A stretch of 40,397 nucleotides of DNA from Streptomyces corallincola (lineage in GTDB: Bacteria; Actinomycetota; Actinomycetes; Streptomycetales; Streptomycetaceae). The stretch spans positions 1 through 40,397 of the forward strand of contig NZ_JAHRXF010000053.1 in assembly GCF_019104725.1 (NCBI RefSeq), given 5' to 3'. Of the stretch, positions 34,508 to 40,397 are shown in pieces (the first letter of the stretch is position 1; every line of letters begins with the position of its first letter). Below the pieces are notes generated by a model. The model did not search any database, was not told where the DNA came from, and was given only the letters and a program-made list of their open reading frames with translations. The translations under genes were made by a program, and so were the position numbers.

Positions 34508-34636
34508 GTCGCACCTCCGTAACCTCACGGCAACATCGCCGCGCTGGCGTGATGTTAGCCACATCCGGAGGGCTGAGTCAGTACCCCGTAGGTGACCTTT
34601 CCGTGATCAAGGGCGGCCGATGGCCGATATACGACG

Positions 34637-34670
34637 GGAGCCCGGCCGTCCTCGCGGACGGCCGGGCTCC
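34637..34670. terminator. Terminator hairpin after leuA
   Basis: GGAGCCCGGCCGTCC (34637-34651) pairs perfectly over 15 bp with GGACGGCCGGGCTCC (34656-34670) around the tetraloop TCGC. It begins 23 bp downstream of the leuA stop and is followed on the minus strand by TATATCGG. Confidence 0.93.
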
Positions 34671-34693
34671 GGAAAACACCCGGTGGGAGGGGG

Positions 34694-36415
34694 TCAGCGG
34701 GTCGCTCGGTTGACGGCGGAGACGACCGCCTTCAGTGACGCACGCGTCGTGTTCGCGTCGATTCCGATCCCCCACAGAACCTTGCCGTCGATCGCGCATT
34801 CGATGTACGAGGCGGCCTGCGCGGAGGCGCCCTCGCTCATCGTGTGCTCCTGGTAGTCCAGCAGCCGTACGTCGATGCCCACGGACTGCAACGCGTCGAA
34901 GAACGCGGAGATCGGGCCGTTGCCGGAACCGGTCAGCACGGTGTCCTCGCCGTCCACGGTGGCCTCGACGGTGAGCGTGTCGGTGCCGTCGGTGTCGGTG
35001 GTGGACTGCCCGGTGCGGACCTGGATACGGCCCCAGGGGTTCTCGGGGTTGGGCAGGTACTCGTCCCGGAAGCACGCCCAGATCGCGGACCCGGTGATCT
35101 CGCCGCCCTCGGCGTCGGTCTTCGCCTGGATGATCTTCGAGAACTCGATCTGCATCCGGCGGGGCAGTTCCAGCTTGTGGTCGTTCTTCAGGACGTACGC
35201 CACTCCGCCCTTGCCGGACTGGGAGTTGACGCGGATGACCGCCTCGTAGGAGCGGCCGACGTCCTTGGGGTCGATGGGCAGGTACGGCACCGCCCACTCG
35301 ATGTCGTCCACGGTGACGTCCCGCGCCGCCGCGTCGGCCTCCATCGCGTCGAAGCCCTTCTTGATGGCGTCCTGGTGGGAGCCGGAGAAGGACGTGTAGA
35401 CCAGGTCGCCCACGTACGGGTGGCGCGGGTGGACCTCCATCTGGTTGCAGTATTCCCAGACCCGGCGGATCTCGTCGATGTCGGAGAAGTCGATCTGCGG
35501 ATCGACGCCCTGCGAGAACAGGTTCATGCCCAGGGTGACCAGATCGACGTTGCCGGTCCGCTCACCCTGTCCGAACAGGCAGCCCTCGACGCGGTCCGCG
35601 CCCGCCATCACGGCCAGTTCGGCGGCGGCGACGGCGGTGCCCCGGTCGTTGTGCGGGTGCACGGACAGCACGACGTGCTCGCGGCGGGACAGCCGCCGGT
35701 GCATCCACTCGAAGCGGTCCGCGTGCGTGGACGGCGTCGAACGCTCCACGGTGGCGGGCAGGTTGAGGATGATCTCGCGGCCGGGACCGGGCTGGTAGAT
35801 GTCCATCACCGCCTCGCAGACCTCCAGCGCGAAGTCCAGCTCGGTGTCGGTGAAGATCTCCGGGCTGTACTGGTAGCCGAATTCGGTTTCGGGGCCGAGC
35901 AGCTTCTCGGCGTACTCCATGACCAGCCGGGTGCCGTCCACGGCGATCTGCCTGATGTCGTCCTTGGAGCCCCGGAACACGACCCGGCGGAACACCGGCG
36001 CGGTCGCGTTGTACAGGTGGACGGTGGCCCGGCGGGCGCCCTTCAGGGACTCCACGGTCCGCTCGATCAGGTCCTCGCGGGCCTGCGTCAGCACGGAGAT
36101 CGTGACGTCCTCCGGGATCGCGCCCTCCTCCTCGATGATCGACCGCACGAAGTCGAAGTCGGTCTGGCCGGAGGCGGGGAAGCCGACCTCGATCTCCTTG
36201 TAGCCCATCTTGACCAGCTGGTCGAACATCCGGCGCTTGCGCTCCGGGGACATCGGGTCGATCAGCGACTGGTTGCCGTCGCGCAGGTCGGTGGAGAGCC
36301 AGCGGGGGGCGGTGGTGATCCGCCGCTCGGGCCAGGTGCGGTCCGGGATGTCCACCTGGTCGTAGCGGCCGTACTTGTGGATCGGCAGGGAACTGGGCTG
36401 CTGGCGGTTGGCCAT
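34694..36415 (-). CDS. leuA: 2-isopropylmalate synthase
   Basis: A 573-residue enzyme for the first committed step of leucine synthesis, joining acetyl-CoA and 2-ketoisovalerate. The catalytic barrel begins with RWLSTDLRDGNQSLIDPMSPERK, with metal-binding histidines in VLSVHPHNDRGTAVAAAEL and GCLFGQGERTGNVDLVTLGMNLF. The C-terminal allosteric domain (from about 435) binds leucine for feedback inhibition. It is the long actinobacterial LeuA type 2. The ATG at 36415 gives the typical N-terminus MANRQQPSSLPIHKYGRY. A 19-codon leader with four leucines lies 100 bp upstream, suggesting attenuation. A strong terminator follows; the gene is probably monocistronic. Confidence 0.97.
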   Translation of the reverse strand: MANRQQPSSLPIHKYGRYDQVDIPDRTWPERRITTAPRWLSTDLRDGNQSLIDPMSPERKRRMFDQLVKMGYKEIEVGFPASGQTDFDFVRSIIEEEGAIPEDVTISVLTQAREDLIERTVESLKGARRATVHLYNATAPVFRRVVFRGSKDDIRQIAVDGTRLVMEYAEKLLGPETEFGYQYSPEIFTDTELDFALEVCEAVMDIYQPGPGREIILNLPATVERSTPSTHADRFEWMHRRLSRREHVVLSVHPHNDRGTAVAAAELAVMAGADRVEGCLFGQGERTGNVDLVTLGMNLFSQGVDPQIDFSDIDEIRRVWEYCNQMEVHPRHPYVGDLVYTSFSGSHQDAIKKGFDAMEADAAARDVTVDDIEWAVPYLPIDPKDVGRSYEAVIRVNSQSGKGGVAYVLKNDHKLELPRRMQIEFSKIIQAKTDAEGGEITGSAIWACFRDEYLPNPENPWGRIQVRTGQSTTDTDGTDTLTVEATVDGEDTVLTGSGNGPISAFFDALQSVGIDVRLLDYQEHTMSEGASAQAASYIECAIDGKVLWGIGIDANTTRASLKAVVSAVNRATR

Positions 36416-36515
36416 GATGCGGGGCTCCTCGGTGGTGTCCGTACGGACCGTCGATGCTGTCCTGGGGGACGGCCGACGACACGACACAGCTCCGCGGGGA
36501 GGGGGTCGGCCTCGA
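36416..36515 (-). promoter_or_regulatory. leuA leader RNA with candidate attenuation stems
   Basis: Between the leader peptide stop and leuA, GGCCGAC (36471-36477) can pair with GTCGGCC (36505-36511) close to the leader stop codon, and the 12-bp palindrome GTCCGTACGGAC (36437-36448) lies nearer leuA. Ribosome position on the leader could choose between pairings. There is no classical U-run, so control could act on translation or on Rho-dependent termination. The structural assignment is tentative. Confidence 0.4.
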
Positions 36516-36575
36516 CTACAGGCCCTCACCGCGGCAGCTAAGGAGAAGCAGCCCGAAACGCATGATGTCTCGCAT
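36516..36575 (-). CDS. leuL: leuA leader peptide
   Basis: A 19-codon ORF, MRDIMRFGLLLLSCRGEGL, with four consecutive leucine codons (CTG CTT CTC CTT), including CTT and CTC codons that are rarer in such genomes. It lies 100 bp upstream of leuA on the same strand. From memory similar RFGLLLLSCRGEGL leaders occur before leuA in other actinomycetes. Slow decoding under leucine shortage would stall the ribosome and raise leuA expression. The start may instead be ATG 36563 (MRFGLLLL form, 15 codons): TAGCAT (36579-36574) resembles a -10 element placed for a nearly leaderless transcript. Confidence 0.85.
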   Translation of the reverse strand: MRDIMRFGLLLLSCRGEGL

Positions 36576-36674
36576 GCTAGCCGAGCGTTCTCGGGGGCGC
36601 GGGGGGCGTATCAGCATGCGGGATCGTGGGGGCTGCCTGGACAAAGGGTGACAGAGGGCGAGGGCGCGGAGACC

Positions 36675-36730
36675 CGTAGGGGCCGTAGGGGGGCTCGGGG
36701 GTCTGCGGGGCCGTAGGGGCCGTAGGGGGC
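36675..36730. repeat. GGCCGTAGGGG-type tandem repeats
   Basis: The unit GGGGCCGTAGGGG recurs about five times with small changes between the leuA leader and the emfourin gene. It belongs to the same CCCCTACGG-like family as the repeats at 2366-2465 and 9541-9655. Confidence 0.65.
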
Positions 36731-36796
36731 GCACGGACCGCAGGGGGCCGGGGGCGGGGGTGCGCGGGGTGGGTGGGCCGTACTAGACAGGCGGGC

Positions 36797-37093
36797 ATGA
36801 CGGAACGGACGAGCGAGGTGTCGGGCATGCGGATCAGGGTGCGGCGGACGGGCGGCTTCGCCGGTGTCGAGCGGGCCGCCGGGGTGGACACGGCGGGGCG
36901 GGCGGACGCGGCGCGGTGGCACGCCCTGGCGGCCGGTGCCCTCGCGGCGGCCGACACCGCTCCCCCTACGGGCGTCCCCGACGGCTTCCACTACACGATC
37001 ACCGTGGACGACCGGACGGTGTACGCGGCGGACCCGCACGTGGCCGATCCGGTACGGGAGTTGGTGACGCGGCTGCTGAAGGAGGGGGCGTAG
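36797..37093 (+). CDS. Emfourin-like protealysin inhibitor family protein
   Basis: A 98-residue small protein resembling emfourin, the inhibitor of M4-family metalloproteases such as protealysin. The typical N-terminal strand pattern is MRIRVRRTGGFAGVERAAGVDTA, and the end has FHYTITVDDRTVYAADPHVADPVRELVTRLL. Emfourin-like genes usually sit beside an M4 protease gene; none is present between leuA and this gene or downstream in the window. ATG at 36797 gives the length stated; ATG at 36827 (MRIRVRRTGG) aligns better with the family and has GAGG upstream, so the protein may be only 88 residues. It converges on the XRE regulator gene with 39 bp between stops. Confidence 0.75.
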   Translation: MTERTSEVSGMRIRVRRTGGFAGVERAAGVDTAGRADAARWHALAAGALAAADTAPPTGVPDGFHYTITVDDRTVYAADPHVADPVRELVTRLLKEGA

Positions 37094-37132
37094 GAGAGGC
37101 GCGCGGAGGGCGCGGAGGCGCAGGGGCGCGGG

Positions 37133-37552
37133 TCAGGGGGCCGTCGGGGTCGCCGTACCGTCGGCGGCACCGCCGGGGGCGGCCTCGGGGGTGGGCACGC
37201 TGTCGGGGGCGGGGCGCGGGCGGCGGTGGAGGCGGTCGTGCTCGTCCTCCCAGACCTTGAGGAGGACGCCGCTGTCCACGCCGCAGGCCCGTGCGCAGGC
37301 ACCGGCGAAGCAGCGGGTGGGGAAGCGGGTGCCGCGCAGGATCTCCTCGACCTCGGCGCGGTCGGTGCCGGTGCGCTCGGCGAGCGCGGCGGTGTCGAGG
37401 CCCGCGAGCCGCTGTATGCGGCGCAGGACGACACCGAAGTGCGCCCCCGAGGCGGGTGCCGGGCGCGAGGCGACCGGGGTGGGGCGGGGACGGTCCGGGC
37501 CGGGACACGGGGTGTGCGGGGTGGGCGGGGCGGATCGTGGGCTGTGCTGCAT
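37133..37552 (-). CDS. Short XRE-family helix-turn-helix protein
   Basis: A 139-residue DNA-binding protein. A Pro/Arg-rich N-terminal arm (1-37) precedes the helix-turn-helix region: FGVVLRRIQRLAGLDTAALAERTGTDRAEVEEILRGTRFP (about 39-79), then CFAGACARACGVDSGVLLKVWEDEHDRLHRR; a Pro-rich tail ends the protein. It lacks the DUF5753 domain of the larger XRE regulator at 39369. ATG at 37552 has GGGAG in front; shorter starts are possible because the N-terminal arm is not conserved. Divergent from the DUF397 gene across a 531-bp region that contains palindromes it could bind. Confidence 0.8.
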   Translation of the reverse strand: MQHSPRSAPPTPHTPCPGPDRPRPTPVASRPAPASGAHFGVVLRRIQRLAGLDTAALAERTGTDRAEVEEILRGTRFPTRCFAGACARACGVDSGVLLKVWEDEHDRLHRRPRPAPDSVPTPEAAPGGAADGTATPTAP

Positions 37553-37909
37553 GGGTGTGGGCTCCCGCGAAGGCAGGGGGTGGGGCGGGCGGAACGGTCG
37601 GGCGGTGGGACGGGCGGAACGTGGAGCGGTGGGGACGACCGTAGGCCGGTACGGAGGGTTCCGGTGCCGCTTCGTGAAGGCCGGAAACGGGGTGCGGGCC
37701 CGGCGGAACGCCCCCAGGACACCGTCACGGGTCGTTCCGTACCCCTACGGGCACCCCCGGACGCGCCCCCATGCGCTCCCCCTTTCCGCTGGTGGGAGCC
37801 CCGGCGCGCGCCCCGTGCGCCGGTGCTTCCGAGGGCGCCGGGCGCCCGGTCCGGGCGGGAAGCGGAGCCCGCACACTCCGGTCCGACTGTGCGAGGAAAG
37901 TGTCCGCGC

Positions 37910-37927
37910 CGTGCGCGCACTTGCACG
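37910..37927. promoter_or_regulatory. Dyad CGTGC-N8-GCACG, candidate XRE operator
   Basis: CGTGC (37910-37914) and GCACG (37923-37927) form an inverted repeat, with the half-site TTGCACGC at 37921-37928 shared with the perfect palindrome 97 bp downstream. It lies about 155 bp upstream of the DUF397 gene. Confidence 0.4.
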
Positions 37928-38009
37928 CGGGGTGGAGCCGGATCGAGACATTGTCGCCCCGGACACGCATACCGGGCGGCGGACCGGTCAGGGAGTAACC
38001 GACGCCTCC

Positions 38010-38025
38010 GCGTGCAATTGCACGC
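38010..38025. promoter_or_regulatory. Perfect 16-bp palindrome, candidate operator
   Basis: GCGTGCAATTGCACGC is a perfect palindrome 58 bp upstream of the DUF397 start, in promoter position. XRE-type regulators bind dyads of this size, so one of the two XRE proteins in the cluster is a plausible ligand. The regulator assignment is inferred. Confidence 0.6.
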
Positions 38026-38083
38026 CGGAGCCGAAGAGTTCGAGGAATCCGTCCGCACTGCGGAGATCACGGGAGGACACCCG

Positions 38084-38320
38084 ATGCGGAAACCGGACTG
38101 TGCGCGGGACCGAGGAACGGACGACCGGGGCGCGGCGGCCCCCGGCTGGCGGAAGAGTTCGTACAGCAACCCGCAGGGTGCCTGCGTCGAGGTGGCGGAA
38201 CCGGTCGGCGGGCCGGTGCTGTTCCGCGACTCCAAGCGGCACCGGGGCGGCCCTGCCGTCCCGCTCTCCCGGCGGGCGGCGGCGGCCTTCACGGCGGCGG
38301 TACGCCACGGCGAGCTGTGA
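38084..38320 (+). CDS. DUF397 small protein
   Basis: A 78-residue protein of the DUF397 family, abundant in Streptomyces and usually encoded next to an XRE/DUF5753 regulator. The domain is GWRKSSYSNPQGACVEVAEP then VLFRDSKRHRGGPAVPLSRRAAAAFTAAV. Some such pairs (for example in the WhiJ group) influence development and antibiotic production, with the small protein thought to oppose or tune the regulator. The ATG at 38084 has GGGAGGA six bases upstream. The methyltransferase gene follows 162 bp downstream on the same strand. Confidence 0.92.
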   Translation: MRKPDCARDRGTDDRGAAAPGWRKSSYSNPQGACVEVAEPVGGPVLFRDSKRHRGGPAVPLSRRAAAAFTAAVRHGEL

Positions 38321-38482
38321 CGAAAGGGGCACCCGGCCACACCGGGTGTGCTGGACAGCGGGTGCCCCACCGGTAAGCATGTGCCGCACGCACACCGTGG
38401 ACACGTACCTCCCGCCGCACCCCTCCCGCAGGTCACGCGGGGCGGGCGCGGCGGGGGGACGTCCGGACGCCTGGAGGGCGCA

Positions 38483-39337
38483 GTGGGGGAACAGCCCGCA
38501 CCCGCAAGGGATTTGAGCGCGGTACCGGAGCGCGGCGACGCGGCCGGTCTGGGCCAGGACAAGGCGCACAGCGCCCGGATGTACGACTACTACCTCGGCG
38601 GCAAGACCAACTACGCCGTGGACCGTGAGGCCGCGCAGGCGGTGATCCGGGTGTTCCCGGCCGTCGAGACGGCCGCCCGCGCCAACCGCGCGTACATGCA
38701 CCGCGCGGTCCGGCACCTCGCGGAGTCGGGCGTACGGCAGTTCGTGGACATCGGCACGGGCATCCCGACCTCGCCCAACCTGCACGAGGTGGTGCAGTCC
38801 GTCGCCCCCGAGTGCCGGGTCGTCTACGTGGACAACGACCCCATCGTCCTCGTCTACGCGGACCAGCTGCTCGACGGCACCGCCGAGGGCCGCACCGCGT
38901 ACGTCCAGGCGGACGCCACCCGGCCCGCCGAGGTGCTGGCCGCCGTGGAGGCGGAGGGCGTGATCGACTTCGACCGGCCGGTGGCCCTCAGTCTGCACGC
39001 GCTGCTGCACTTCGTACCGGACGACCTCGCGCCGTACGACCTCGTGCGGGCCTACGTCGAACGGCTGCCGCGCGGCTCCTGTCTGAGCCTGTCGCACTGC
39101 ACCGGCGATTTCGAGCCGGAGGCGTGGCAGGCGATCACGGACGCCTATGTGCGGCGCGGCACGCCCGCGCAGGTGCGGTCGCGGGCAGAGGTGGAGCGGT
39201 TCTTCGCGGGGCTGGAGCTGATCGAGCCCGGTGTGGTGGTGGCCCACCACTGGCGGCCGGACCCGGAGGACGACGGCCCGACCCCGCTGCGGGACGCGCA
39301 TGTGGCGGTGTACACGGGAGTGGCCCGCAAGGCGTGA
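38483..39337 (+). CDS. SAM-dependent methyltransferase, SAV2177 (DUF574) family
   Basis: A 284-residue protein of the SAV2177/DUF574 family, nearly restricted to actinomycetes. The N-terminus has the family pattern SARMYDYYLGGKTNYAVDREAAQAV; the SAM-binding motif is VRQFVDIGTGIPTSPNLHEVV, followed by VVYVDNDPIVLVYADQLL and VALSLHALLHFVPDD. The Rossmann fold is complete, but no substrate is known for these proteins. The GTG at 38483 has GGAGGG four bases upstream and gives the usual length; the frame is open to 38348. Position between a DUF397 gene and an XRE/DUF5753 gene suggests a shared regulatory role. Confidence 0.93.
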   Translation: MGEQPAPARDLSAVPERGDAAGLGQDKAHSARMYDYYLGGKTNYAVDREAAQAVIRVFPAVETAARANRAYMHRAVRHLAESGVRQFVDIGTGIPTSPNLHEVVQSVAPECRVVYVDNDPIVLVYADQLLDGTAEGRTAYVQADATRPAEVLAAVEAEGVIDFDRPVALSLHALLHFVPDDLAPYDLVRAYVERLPRGSCLSLSHCTGDFEPEAWQAITDAYVRRGTPAQVRSRAEVERFFAGLELIEPGVVVAHHWRPDPEDDGPTPLRDAHVAVYTGVARKA

Positions 39338-39368
39338 ACAGGGCCTTGTCCCGGCCCGGTTGAGGTGC

Positions 39369-40301
39369 TCACCGGTAGTGGGCGCGGGCCAGGTCGCGGA
39401 TGCGGCGGGCGGTCTGCCGGGGACCGAGGGCGGAGACGAGGAGGGCGTCGAACGCCTTCTTGCGGCGGTCCACGGACTCCTCGTCCTGGATGACGAGCCC
39501 GCCCTCGAACCCCTCGGCGTACACGATGGTGGGCAGCACGCGGCCGGAGAAGTCGTACAGGGTGGTCGAGCCCAGCTCCACCGGCTGGTCGTAGCGGCCG
39601 AGTTCGGCGAGGCGGAACTGGTAGCGCGGGTTCTGGGCCAGTTCCGCGAGATGGTCCAGCTGGCCGCGCATGATCTCCGGTGAGCCGACCGGGCGGAGCA
39701 GGGTCGCCTCGTCGATGACACACATCAGCCGCTTGTCGCCGCCCGCGTCCGCGAACCGCGCCCGGCGCTCCTCGCGCAGCTCCACCAGCGCGTCCAGCCG
39801 ACGCGCGTCGTCCTCACCCCGGCCGATCAACGCCCGTGCGTAGTCCGGGGTTTGCAGCAGCCCGTAGAGATGCAGCGGCTCGTAGGAGCGGATGCGCTGC
39901 GCCATGTCCTCGAAACTCACCGCCGCCTGAAGGGACTTCTGGGCGACCCCGGACCAGGGCTGCCACCAGGTCGGCTGATTGGCCCCTTCGGCAAGCGCCC
40001 TCAACTGCCCCTGCTCGTACGGGTCTTCTATCCCGTAGACGGTGAAGAACCGCCCGAGGTCGTCCTCCTTGAACTGGTGCTGCCCGTTCTCGATCCGGCT
40101 CACCTTGGACGGCGACGCCCCGAGATGCCGGGCCACCTCCTCCTGTTTGAGGCCCCGCGCGGCCCGTCTGCGCCGCAACGCGTTCCCCAGCACCATCCGG
40201 GGCGCCGACGGCGCGGCCTCGTCCTGGAGATACCGCACCCGCCGCCCCGGCTGCCGTCCCTCGCCCTCCCCGGCCGCCACCCGCCGCTGCCCCACACCCA
40301 C
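39369..40301 (-). CDS. XRE/DUF5753 transcriptional regulator
   Basis: A protein of up to 310 residues with an N-terminal helix-turn-helix (LGNALRRRRAARGLKQEEVARHLGASPSKVSRIENGQ, about 38-74) and a C-terminal DUF5753 domain (about 125-300; RSYEPLHLYGLLQTPDYARALI and PTIVYAEGFEGGLVIQDEE). This is the common Streptomyces regulator class paired with DUF397 proteins. The start is uncertain: GTG at 40301 lies directly against the GAGGAG ribosome-like sequence, GTG at 40295 has better spacing, and ATG at 40196 gives a more typical 275-residue protein. It converges on the methyltransferase gene. It may bind the dyads upstream of the DUF397 gene. Confidence 0.92.
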   Translation of the reverse strand: MGVGQRRVAAGEGEGRQPGRRVRYLQDEAAPSAPRMVLGNALRRRRAARGLKQEEVARHLGASPSKVSRIENGQHQFKEDDLGRFFTVYGIEDPYEQGQLRALAEGANQPTWWQPWSGVAQKSLQAAVSFEDMAQRIRSYEPLHLYGLLQTPDYARALIGRGEDDARRLDALVELREERRARFADAGGDKRLMCVIDEATLLRPVGSPEIMRGQLDHLAELAQNPRYQFRLAELGRYDQPVELGSTTLYDFSGRVLPTIVYAEGFEGGLVIQDEESVDRRKKAFDALLVSALGPRQTARRIRDLARAHYR

Positions 40302-40310
40302 TCCTCACCC

Positions 40311-40397
40311 ACCCCCCCCCCCCCGCCCCCCCCCCTCCCCCCCCCCCCCCCCGCCCGGGCCCCCCCCCCCCCCGGGGAAGCCCGTACCGCCCCCCGG
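40311..40397. other. Poly-C low-complexity end of the window
   Basis: Nearly every base from 40311 to 40375 is C, with scattered G and T, ending in CCGGGGAAGCCCGTACCGCCCCCCGG. Such a run is atypical even for Streptomyces and falls at the sequence edge, so low-quality assembly is the likely cause. I would not annotate biology here. Confidence 0.6.

Larger units (their letters stand above)
37553..38083. other. Divergent regulatory region of the XRE/DUF397 cluster
   Basis: No gene seen. It begins with a roughly 25-bp imperfect tandem duplication (37587-37611 and 37612-37635, GGGCGGAACG...GCGGTGGG) near the XRE start, then a copy of the ACCCCTACGGGCACC repeat (37739-37755). Toward the DUF397 gene the sequence becomes less GC-rich and carries two related dyads, at 37910-37927 and 38010-38025. 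Long regulatory spacing for a 78-residue gene is unusual. Confidence 0.6.

Noticed and set aside
34637..34670. Small non-coding RNA gene
   Set aside because: The perfect hairpin lies directly after leuA and is explained as its terminator.

Overview
The window is a stretch of actinobacterial chromosome, almost certainly from a Streptomyces. It is very GC-rich, with near-saturated G/C at third codon positions, many GTG and TTG starts, and twin-arginine lipoproteins. It also carries typical Streptomyces families: XRE/DUF5753, DUF397, the SAV2177-type methyltransferase, DUF4232, a class F sortase and the znuA-znuC-znuB-zur block. From memory, and unchecked, the order PPDK, chitinase, glyS, znuACB-zur, uppS, recO, leuA matches the core region around SCO2494-SCO2530 of S. 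coelicolor. I saw no tRNA, rRNA, IS element, prophage gene or CRISPR array.

Region by region. 1-5.4 kb: a DUF218 (SanA/YdcF) membrane protein, a formate/nitrite channel, an arylamine N-acetyltransferase, and a small surface protein next to a class F sortase. 5.4-9.5 kb, minus strand: a sugar ABC importer (binding protein and two permeases, no ATPase) behind a palindromic operator, and a short-chain dehydrogenase. 9.9-18.3 kb: a DUF4232 secreted protein, pyruvate phosphate dikinase, a glycogen-debranching-type glucosidase and an LtaS-like membrane sulfatase. 18.3-24.3 kb: a tRNA-dihydrouridine synthase, a 14-TM MFS exporter, an aldo/keto reductase-TetR operon with a large operator dyad, and a secreted GH18 chitinase with a DasR-type site. 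24.3-31.3 kb: glyS, divergent from the zinc uptake operon znuA-znuC-znuB with zur behind it, then a YcxB-like protein, uppS and recO. 31.5-34.5 kb: a DapA/NanA-type aldolase converging on a secreted sialidase, and a zinc-ribbon TerB protein. 34.7-37.1 kb: leuA with a leucine-rich leader peptide, and an emfourin-like protease inhibitor with no protease in the window. 37.1-40.3 kb: a regulatory cluster of a short XRE regulator, a DUF397 protein, a SAV2177-type methyltransferase and an XRE/DUF5753 regulator.

How the genes work together. Zur should repress znuACB through a box that overlaps the -10 element and the start codon of an apparently leaderless znuA. LeuA synthesis is probably tuned by translation of its leader peptide. 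The chitinase carries a 12-bp site identical to the known chitinase promoter element. The TetR protein probably represses its own operon with the reductase. The sialidase and aldolase may form a sialic acid pair. The most system-like and least described part is the XRE/DUF397/methyltransferase cluster, where two palindromes with shared arms precede the DUF397 gene. The last ~85 bases are mostly poly-C and look like a contig-end artefact.
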